Source: Syntrophaceae bacterium
GTDB taxonomy: Bacteria > Desulfobacterota > Syntrophia > Syntrophales > UBA2185
DNA length: 10,650 nucleotides
Direction: 5' to 3'
Assembly: GCA_003508565.1 (NCBI GenBank)
Contig: DNUI01000123.1
Span: forward strand, 1-10,650
Shown here: positions 5,598 through 10,650 of the stretch, piece by piece
Layout of the letters: each line of letters starts with the position of its first letter
How positions within the stretch are numbered: the first letter of the stretch is position 1
Program-made: the position numbers and the translations under genes
The notes under the pieces: generated by a model
Seen by the model: only the letters and a program-made list of their open reading frames with translations
The model's database searches: none
Told to the model about the DNA's origin: nothing

Positions 5598-7376
5598 ATG
5601 AATCGATTTGATTACAACACACGCCGTGATACGCCGCATTTCCTGACATGGTGCCTCCGCTCAGTAATGATTATTGCCGTTGTCATGCTGGGTTCTATTG
5701 AGTATGCAGAAGGAGCTCTGCAGGCTGCACTTTCTTCCGGCGATCTTCAAAAAGTGTCGAAGTGGATTGCAAATGAAACCTCCCATTACCACCAGCCATA
5801 TTGCTATAAACAAAGTTACGGTCGTGGTGTGGGAAAGCCGATGAAGTGCAAAGCAGGGGAAGCGGAGGATGCCGGTTTGTGCTACACTCCGTGTAATCCT
5901 GGTTACAAAGGTATGGGACCGGTGTGTTGGCAAAGTTGCACATCAGGATTCAAGGATGATGGCGCTTTCTGCGCCAAACCAAAACCGTACGGCCGCGGCA
6001 CCGGTTATGCCTGGAAATTTGGCGATAAAGCGTTCAGTTTAAATGGAGCGCGTGCGCGGTGTAACAAAGCTCACCCGCAAGGCTGCGAAAAACACGGGGA
6101 GATCATTTATCCCAAGTGCAAAGAGGGATTCCATGCGGCAGGTTGCTGCATTTGCTCGCCTAACTGTCCCCCGGGTCAGACCGATATTGGCGTTTCCTGT
6201 GCAAAAAAGAGTTACGGGCGCGGCGTGGGCAGACCGTTGTCAACCTGCCCTGCCGGGAAGGACAAAGACGCACTGCTGTGCTACACTCAATGCAAGAGTG
6301 GATATCACGGAGTAGGTCCGGTCTGCTGGCAACATTGCCCTTCCGGGCGCGTCGATTGCGGTGCCGGGTGCTCGACAAGTAAAAAATCCTGCGTGAAGGA
6401 TACCGCCAAAATGGTCTATTCGCCGATAGTAGCCGCGGGGCAAACCGCTCTCTTGATCGTAAGTGGCGGTACCAGCTCAGCCGCGACCGGAACCGCCGGA
6501 GCTGCCAAAGCTGCCTCCAAGTATGCAAAGCTCAAGAAATTGTGGGAGAAGACTAAAGGTGCCAGGGAACTTATCCAAGACGCCAAGAGAGCCGGTACGG
6601 CCGGGTATGAAACGTATAACACGACCAGTTTGTGGCTTAATGAATTTGTCGGCGATTTTGAACACATGACCACAAAAAGGGTTGTCAGTGAGTTGGATAG
6701 GCGTTTTAAGGGCGACGCGCTGCTCTGGGTCAAGCAGCAGTATGCGATGAACCACCTGACATTGATGTTAAAGGCTGACGGCATCGACACCGCCGAAAGT
6801 GTGTTGACCGCGGTTTCTGCATTTGATCCGACAGGAATAACAGGAGTCATCGACGCTTATGCAAATCCTAAATGCGCAACCGCTGAGCCCTTCCCGGTGG
6901 TTACATTGCTGCCCCCATATGGGCCGCCACTGCCCGCCCCCCCTCTGGCAGGGGGTCTCTATACCCTTACCGCCCGTCATAGCAACAAGTGTCTCGACGT
7001 ATCCGGCGCAAGTCGCGACAATGGCGCCAATGTTCTCCAATGGGATTGCCACAACGGAAGCAACCAGAAGTGGAACCTTGTTTCCAAGGGGGGAGATATC
7101 TACACAGTCGCGGCGTTGCATAGCGGCAAGTGTCTCGACGTAGCCGGTGCGCGTACTGACAACGGCGCCAATGTCCTCCAGTGGGATTGCCACGGCAAAG
7201 ATAACCAGACATGGCGGATCACCAGAGAAGGAGACGGTTATTTCCGTATTACGGCCCGTCATAGCAACAAATGTCTCGACGTGTCCGGCGCAAGCGTCAA
7301 CAACGGCGCCGATGTCCTCCAATGGGATTGCCATAGCGGAAACAACCAGAAATGGAAGCTTAACAGGACTGATTAG
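5598..7376 (+). CDS. Secreted Cys-rich protein with C-terminal ricin-B-type lectin
   Basis: A 592-residue exported protein. After a long N-region, a hydrophobic segment (SVMIIAVVMLGSIEYAEG, about 22-39) acts as signal peptide or anchor. Residues about 69-268 are Cys-rich and hold a duplicated module: SYGRGVG, then a CYTxC motif, then GPVCWQxC (starting at residues 73 and 205). A third, degenerate YGRGTG lies at 131. Residues about 270-430 are mostly helical, beginning with a Gly/Ala-rich hydrophobic stretch and ending in FDPTGITGVIDAYANPKC. A Pro-rich linker leads to a beta-trefoil (453-590) of three 47-residue repeats, each with CLDVxGA, NGAxVLQWDCH and the QxW motif of ricin B lectins (NQKW, NQTW, NQKW). 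The start at 5598 has AAAGGAG upstream and replaces an in-frame TTG at 5583. The domain order suggests a carbohydrate-targeted secreted or surface effector; the activity of the middle part is unknown. Confidence 0.9.
   Translation: MNRFDYNTRRDTPHFLTWCLRSVMIIAVVMLGSIEYAEGALQAALSSGDLQKVSKWIANETSHYHQPYCYKQSYGRGVGKPMKCKAGEAEDAGLCYTPCNPGYKGMGPVCWQSCTSGFKDDGAFCAKPKPYGRGTGYAWKFGDKAFSLNGARARCNKAHPQGCEKHGEIIYPKCKEGFHAAGCCICSPNCPPGQTDIGVSCAKKSYGRGVGRPLSTCPAGKDKDALLCYTQCKSGYHGVGPVCWQHCPSGRVDCGAGCSTSKKSCVKDTAKMVYSPIVAAGQTALLIVSGGTSSAATGTAGAAKAASKYAKLKKLWEKTKGARELIQDAKRAGTAGYETYNTTSLWLNEFVGDFEHMTTKRVVSELDRRFKGDALLWVKQQYAMNHLTLMLKADGIDTAESVLTAVSAFDPTGITGVIDAYANPKCATAEPFPVVTLLPPYGPPLPAPPLAGGLYTLTARHSNKCLDVSGASRDNGANVLQWDCHNGSNQKWNLVSKGGDIYTVAALHSGKCLDVAGARTDNGANVLQWDCHGKDNQTWRITREGDGYFRITARHSNKCLDVSGASVNNGADVLQWDCHSGNNQKWKLNRTD
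6972..7376 (+). repeat. Three tandem 141-bp coding repeats (lectin alpha/beta/gamma)
   Basis: Corresponding points of the three trefoil repeats start at 6972, 7113 and 7254, an exact 141-bp (47-codon) period. Repeats 1 and 3 are nearly identical at the DNA level over long stretches (for example the codons for ARHSNKCLDVSGAS), with mostly silent differences. Repeat 2 is more diverged. This points to recent internal duplication or gene conversion. Confidence 0.85.
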
Positions 7377-7499
7377 TTCAGTTTTATCGGTCCCTGCGGT
7401 CGGCGATGTAGTGAAATGGATGGCCAGTACCGGGGCATAAGGTAATTATGCTAAGGAGTTTCCAGGTTCTGGTAAAGAAAGTGGTGCTGATGATATATC

Positions 7500-7579
7500 T
7501 TTTTAGTCGATGTGACTGACGGAACGATCCTTCTCTCTTCGGACGGAAGGATCGTCCGCATAGTTCAGCCGACTAAGGA
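7500..7579. repeat. Long nested hairpin A
   Basis: Complementary arms nest in order. TTAGTCG (7503-7509) pairs with CGACTAA (7570-7576). CTGA (7516-7519) pairs with TCAG (7565-7568). ACGATCCTTC (7524-7533) pairs with GAAGGATCGT (7546-7555). In RNA the outer stem could extend by two G-U pairs and one A-U pair. A competing stem, CGGACG/CGTCCG (7540-7545 with 7553-7558), overlaps the inner one. It could be a structured RNA or a palindromic repeat element. Confidence 0.65.
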
Positions 7580-7624
7580 TCTGTTACGAAGTAACAATGA
7601 CAGTATGACGCTTAGATTTTGGTC

Positions 7625-7721
7625 AGATCAACGAAACTGGTTATTCATCCATGAACGCCATAATGGACCGCTGCGGTCATCTGTTCAGTGATATAGATCT
7701 CTCCAGGCGATAAGTTGATCT
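7625..7721. repeat. Long nested hairpin B
   Basis: Four sets of arms nest around a 13-bp palindrome. AGATCAAC (7625-7632) pairs with GTTGATCT (7714-7721), CTGG (7637-7640) with CCAG (7703-7706), TGAAC (7652-7656) with GTTCA (7683-7687), and GACCGC (7666-7671) with GCGGTC (7673-7678). The apical stem has a single unpaired T between its arms, which is too tight for an RNA loop without opening a pair or two. Confidence 0.6.
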
Positions 7722-7767
7722 TCGTGAAACTTCTTTTCGATCCGTGTGGAATCGGTTAGAAAAGGGC

Positions 7768-7811
7768 AAAAAAGAAGGGGTTGAAGCACATGAACACTTC
7801 GCTAACCCCTT
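7768..7811 (-). terminator. Intrinsic terminator of the tRNA-Leu gene
   Basis: On the minus strand, AAGGGGTT and AACCCCTT (outer arms 7804-7811 and 7775-7782) form an 8-bp stem. It is extended inward across a 3-nt bulge by GAAG/CTTC and followed by CTTTTTTG. It starts 10 nt after the CCA end of the tRNA and has the position and shape expected of its terminator. Confidence 0.85.
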
Positions 7812-7820
7812 GAATTTACT

Positions 7821-7907
7821 TGGTGCCGAAGCCCGGACTTGAACCGGGACGGAGTTGCCCCCACTAGACCCTGAACCTAGCGCGTCTACCAATTCCGCCA
7901 CTTCGGC
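7821..7907 (-). tRNA. tRNA-Leu (anticodon CAG)
   Basis: The minus strand folds into an 87-nt class II tRNA. The acceptor GCCGAAG pairs with CTTCGGC, the D-arm contains AATTGGTAGA, and the anticodon stem CTAGG/TCTAG encloses the loop TTCAGGG with anticodon CAG (reads CUG). The long variable arm is TGGGGGCAACTCC-like, and the T-arm carries GGTTCAAGTCC. The terminal CCA is encoded (7821-7823). The long variable arm and overall sequence match leucine tRNAs. It is flanked by its own promoter and terminator, so it appears to be a single-gene unit. Confidence 0.97.
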
Positions 7908-7927
7908 ACTGTTTCATTAACGTTGGT

Positions 7928-7957
7928 TGTCTACACTGAGACGGAGATCATTGTCAA
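7928..7957 (-). promoter_or_regulatory. Probable tRNA-Leu promoter
   Basis: Read on the minus strand, a perfect TTGACA (7952-7957) and TAGACA (7928-7933) are separated by 18 bp, placing the start about 13 nt before the mature tRNA 5' end at 7907. The -10 is weak (three of six), but the position and perfect -35 fit. Confidence 0.5.
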
Positions 7958-8028
7958 GGAAAAATGGACTTGAAATTTACACCATTAATGCTATGTTAAC
8001 GCCGTAATTCGGAGGGGCGGCTCGCAGG

Positions 8029-8961
8029 ATGAAAGTTATTAGAGGTTTAGAGGATATACCACTGGAATTCCGGGATGCCCATATAACAATAGGCAATTTC
8101 GACGGCGTCCACCTGGGTCACATCCCTATTCTTAAAAAAATTATCGAAGAAGCCCATAGGGAAAACCGAAAGGCTCTCGTGATCACTTTTGACCCGCATC
8201 CGAAAAAGGTGCTGCATCCGGATATCAGCCCTTTTTATTTGATTACTACTCTTGAAGAGAAAATGCAACTTCTTGATGAGGTAGGAATCGATGGCGTGAT
8301 CCTTATTCCCTTTAACCTCGAATTTTCTAAAATAAGCGCCGAAGCATTTGTAAATCAGATTCTCTGGCATAAACTTAATATCAGGAAAATCTCCGTCGGT
8401 CACGACTATTCCTTTGGTAAAAATAAAGTGGGGAACGCAACATTCCTTACCAATAAAGGGAAAAAACTTGGTTTCGAAGTTGATGTTTTCAGCGCGGTAA
8501 AATTCGGTGATGAGACAATAAGCAGTACCCGCTTGAGATACGCCATTCTTAACGGTAATGTAAAGATGGCGATGCGTCTTTTGGGAAGACCGTACAATGT
8601 CGGCGGTATAGTGATCCCGGGTAAAAGTCGGGGCAGCACGCTTGGAATTCCGACGGCGAATATGAAACCGGACAAAGAACTTATTCCTGCCGAAGGCGTG
8701 TATGCCGTCATTGTCTTTCTGGAGGGTAACCGTTACCAGGGCGTCTTAAACATAGGATATAATCCTACCTTCTCTGATAATGAGCGTTCTATAGAGGTAT
8801 ATATCCTTGATTTCAGCGGAAACATCTACGGGGAAAGATTGAGCGTTTTTTTTATCGACAGGATTAGAGATGAAATCAAGTTTGATACTCCGGAACAGTT
8901 GGTGGGGCAAATCAGGAAAGACATCGATCAGGCACTGGTAATCCTGAAGCCGTATTTTTGA
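8029..8961 (+). CDS. ribF: Bifunctional riboflavin kinase / FMN adenylyltransferase
   Basis: A 310-residue cytoplasmic enzyme that phosphorylates riboflavin to FMN and then adenylylates FMN to FAD. The N-terminal nucleotidyltransferase domain (about 1-180) has GNFDGVHLGH at residues 22-31 (the HxGH-type nucleotide motif), TFDPHP at 53-58 and SSTRLR at 165-170. The C-terminal kinase domain has GKSRGSTLGIPTAN (198-211) with the PTAN metal/phosphate motif, and the catalytic Glu256 in RSIEVYILDF. Length is normal for the family. The start at 8029 follows GGAGGGG at a longer than usual spacing of about 13 nt. The gene is transcribed away from the divergent tRNA-Leu gene. nfi follows on the same strand after 80 bp and may share the transcript. 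Confidence 0.97.
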   Translation: MKVIRGLEDIPLEFRDAHITIGNFDGVHLGHIPILKKIIEEAHRENRKALVITFDPHPKKVLHPDISPFYLITTLEEKMQLLDEVGIDGVILIPFNLEFSKISAEAFVNQILWHKLNIRKISVGHDYSFGKNKVGNATFLTNKGKKLGFEVDVFSAVKFGDETISSTRLRYAILNGNVKMAMRLLGRPYNVGGIVIPGKSRGSTLGIPTANMKPDKELIPAEGVYAVIVFLEGNRYQGVLNIGYNPTFSDNERSIEVYILDFSGNIYGERLSVFFIDRIRDEIKFDTPEQLVGQIRKDIDQALVILKPYF

Positions 8962-9041
8962 TAATAGATTTCTCAGCCACTCCGTTCCCTAGAAATGACG
9001 CGTTAAATTTTGCAAACATCAATAAGTTTTTCCCTTCCATA

Positions 9042-9767
9042 ATGAAGATTCAACAACTCCACCGCTGGGATGTCACATACAGAGAAGCAGTCAGTATTCA
9101 GCATGGCCTCAAAGAAAAACTGGTCCTCCATGATGAGGATTTTCCTGAACAGATTACTACCATCGCCGGCGCCGATATATCCTATTCAACGCAGAGTGAC
9201 CTGTTTTTTGCAGCCGTAGTTCTACTAGCCTACCCGGCTATGGAAATCATAGAAGAGACCTGCGTCACCCAGAGGGCATCCTTTCCATACATCCCGGGGC
9301 TTCTCAGTTTCCGGGAAGGTCCGGCTGTTCTGGAAGCCTTTGAGAAACTCCAGAGTGTTCCCGATGTCGTTATTTTTGATGGCCAGGGAATTGCCCATCC
9401 ACGGGGCATGGGCCTCGCATCACACATGGGGCTGTTTTTAGACGTGCCTTCCATCGGCTGTGCCAAAAAAAGGCTCGTGGGAGTACATGGCAAAGTTGGC
9501 CATGTGGTTGGAGATTACGCGGATCTCCTTCTTGATGATCACGTTGTGGGAGCTGCTGTCCGTACTAAGAACAGGGTAAAACCGGTATTCATATCACCGG
9601 GACATAAAATCGGAACGCGAAGAGCGCTTGATGTGGTTCTTTCATGCTGCAGGGGCTACAGACTTCCTGAACCGGTCAGACAGGCGCATATGACCGTAAA
9701 CAGAAAGCGCCTAAAGGGTGTCAGTCTTGATGATTTCATGACAAAGCAGAAGACTGGATTTGAATAG
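9042..9767 (+). CDS. nfi: Endonuclease V (deoxyinosine 3' endonuclease)
   Basis: A 241-residue DNA repair enzyme that nicks DNA one base 3' of deoxyinosine (deaminated adenine). The family motifs are complete: IAGADISY with Asp45, the strand-separating wedge PYIPG at 82-86, SFREGPAVLEAFE with Glu92, VVIFDGQGIAHPRGMGLASH with Asp113, and GCAKKRLVG and KPVFISPGHKIG further on. Asp45, Glu92 and Asp113 are the expected metal ligands. YRLPEPVRQAH near the C-terminus also fits. The ATG at 9042 is chosen because it gives a family-like N-terminus. It has no visible Shine-Dalgarno site; the frame is open back to a TTG at 8958 that overlaps the ribF stop, but the extra residues look non-homologous. Confidence 0.95.
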   Translation: MKIQQLHRWDVTYREAVSIQHGLKEKLVLHDEDFPEQITTIAGADISYSTQSDLFFAAVVLLAYPAMEIIEETCVTQRASFPYIPGLLSFREGPAVLEAFEKLQSVPDVVIFDGQGIAHPRGMGLASHMGLFLDVPSIGCAKKRLVGVHGKVGHVVGDYADLLLDDHVVGAAVRTKNRVKPVFISPGHKIGTRRALDVVLSCCRGYRLPEPVRQAHMTVNRKRLKGVSLDDFMTKQKTGFE

Positions 9768-9890
9768 ATGAAACCGGGAAAAGTATACGAGGCAAGGCGT
9801 ACAAGTTGTGAGGAACGAATCCTACACTTACCTGCGTCGCGGTGATCATGGGAGATGCATAAGATAGCTATGAACTTTTTTACGAGGCCG
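9768..9890. other. Short convergent intergenic region, possible dispersed repeat
   Basis: No gene is supported between nfi and the oppositely oriented DUF3047 gene. The word TACGAGGC occurs at 9786 and again at 9881, and an imperfect inverted repeat (AAGTTGTGAGG with CCTACACTT) lies near 9803-9829. The composition looks like the intergenic repeats found in some deltaproteobacteria, but only one copy is present here, so this is unproven. Confidence 0.35.
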
Positions 9891-10650
9891 TCAGTTCTTG
9901 CTGAAATAGACTTCGTGTATATAGCTTTCCGCCGCGCTATTGGTTTTTTGCGAGTTGATGTGAAACTGAACCCCGTGAGTTATTCCCGGGGGGTCGCTGC
10001 TTTTAACATCTTTCAGGAGCTTTTTGTAATCCTCGTATATATTTCTCTTTTCCGTATACCATTGTCCCAATGTATCTGTGTTATTCCTCACCACGACGTA
10101 CCTCAATTTCCCTCCGCCTATCTGTACACTTCTTCCCGTCAAGCCTTTGGGCGCCTCGCTGTCCCAGATGTAACCCAGCACGGGGGTGTTTAAGACCTCG
10201 GGAAATCCTGTAGGAGTGAACGCGACGTAGAGCTGAATTGCCTGATCATCTTTGTCGGATTTTCTCACATCACCACCATCAGGAAGTCTGTCAACTTTCC
10301 ACTTCCAGTTTAAATAAGGGTATTCTTTGATATCAACCTTTATGCCCCTCTTCACACCGAAGGATGATTCGTTGTTGCTCTGCATGTGAAGATAATAGGT
10401 ATCCGACCCTTTTTCAAGGTTAAGAGAGGGTGTGCCTTTTTTTCTGTCCAGCTTCCAGCCCGCGGGAGCGCCTTTCTGCATCTGGGGAGAATCAAATCCT
10501 GCGACGAGAACAATATCCTTCACCGCCGGTGCTGCTGGCGTGGCCGGGGTTTCCGGAGCAACAGCCGGGGCAACGGGAGCGGAAGGTGGCGCCGGCCTGA
10601 CCGGTTTTGCAGAAGGAGTGGCTTTGTCTGGTGAAGTTTTTGGTTTTTCC
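9891..10650 (-). CDS. DUF3047 family protein, N-terminus cut by window edge
   Basis: The reading frame enters from the right edge and ends at a TGA (9891-9893), giving about 252 visible residues. The first 40 or so are a Pro/Ala-rich low-complexity linker (for example VRPAPPSAPVAPAVAPETPA). The remainder matches the DUF3047 pattern: YPYLNWKWKVDRLPDGGDVR, DDQAIQLYVAF, LGYIWDSEAPKG, RYVVVRN and the C-terminal HGVQFHINSQKTNSAAESYI. The family is predicted to be beta-rich and exported, and its function is unknown. A GTG at 10523 would give a shorter form without the linker, but the in-frame linker makes an upstream start much more likely. A signal peptide cannot be seen because the N-terminus is missing. 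Confidence 0.9.
   Translation of the reverse strand, partial: EKPKTSPDKATPSAKPVRPAPPSAPVAPAVAPETPATPAAPAVKDIVLVAGFDSPQMQKGAPAGWKLDRKKGTPSLNLEKGSDTYYLHMQSNNESSFGVKRGIKVDIKEYPYLNWKWKVDRLPDGGDVRKSDKDDQAIQLYVAFTPTGFPEVLNTPVLGYIWDSEAPKGLTGRSVQIGGGKLRYVVVRNNTDTLGQWYTEKRNIYEDYKKLLKDVKSSDPPGITHGVQFHINSQKTNSAAESYIHEVYFSKN

Larger units (their letters stand above)
7377..7767. other. Intergenic region rich in nested inverted repeats
   Basis: No protein gene is supported between the lectin gene and the tRNA-Leu terminator; the longest tidy frame here is 23 codons (7449-7520). The region is packed with complementary arms: GCATAA/TTATGC (7435-7451), a nested hairpin at 7500-7579, TGTTAC-gaa-GTAACA (7582-7596) and a second nested hairpin at 7625-7721. 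No T-tract follows the long stems, so they do not look like ordinary terminators. Confidence 0.6.

Noticed and set aside
6768..7334. 188-codon minus ORF opposite the lectin domain
   Set aside because: Its apparent repeats only mirror the three lectin repeats on the coding strand.
6954..7376. CRISPR-like or satellite repeat
   Set aside because: The 141-bp periodicity is fully explained by the three coding repeats of a ricin-B trefoil.
7677..7901. Minus-strand ORF beginning MAELVDALGSGSSGG
   Set aside because: It is the classic false translation of a tRNA-Leu gene; its first 20-odd codons are the tRNA itself.

Overview
The window looks like chromosomal DNA from a Gram-negative, diderm bacterium of moderate GC. 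The evidence is three lipoproteins with SPaseII lipoboxes, two Sec-exported proteins, a BamE/SmpA-type small lipoprotein and a DUF3047 protein. The mix of caspase-like lipoprotein, DUF3047, endonuclease V and DinB is reminiscent of Desulfobacterota (deltaproteobacteria, Syntrophales-like). That placement is inference from gene content only. No mobile element, CRISPR array or rRNA was found.

Layout. Positions 2-127 hold the tail of an unidentified gene entering from the left. Positions 128-486 have no supported gene. At 487-513 a near-perfect promoter carries an 18-bp dyad containing GAAC-N4-GTTC (LexA/DinR-type SOS box) in its spacer. It drives a predicted small membrane protein (652-885) and DNA polymerase IV (dinB, 924-1958), so this looks like an SOS operon. 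A convergent gap (1959-2222) separates it from a minus-strand cluster of three lipoproteins: a caspase-fold protein with a LecA-like N-terminal domain (2984-4357), a 64-residue lipoprotein (2630-2824) and a BamE-like lipoprotein (2223-2594).

A divergent gap of about 700 bp (4358-5097) lies between the caspase gene and a plus-strand pair of secreted proteins. The pair is a helical periplasmic protein (5098-5490) and a large Cys-rich protein ending in a three-repeat ricin-B lectin (5598-7376). Intrinsic terminators point outward at both edges of this gap, each ending about 30 nt before a start codon. They are either attenuators or the ends of unrecognised small transcripts. Positions 7377-7767 hold no supported gene but contain two long nested inverted repeats, followed by the terminator, body and promoter of a minus-strand tRNA-Leu(CAG).

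The right third holds housekeeping and repair genes: ribF (riboflavin kinase/FMN adenylyltransferase, 8029-8961) and nfi (endonuclease V, 9042-9767). A DUF3047 protein with a Pro/Ala-rich linker (9891-10650, minus) is cut by the window edge. Two themes stand out: DNA damage handling (dinB operon, nfi) and an envelope/secreted set (caspase lipoprotein cluster, lectin pair) of unknown joint function.
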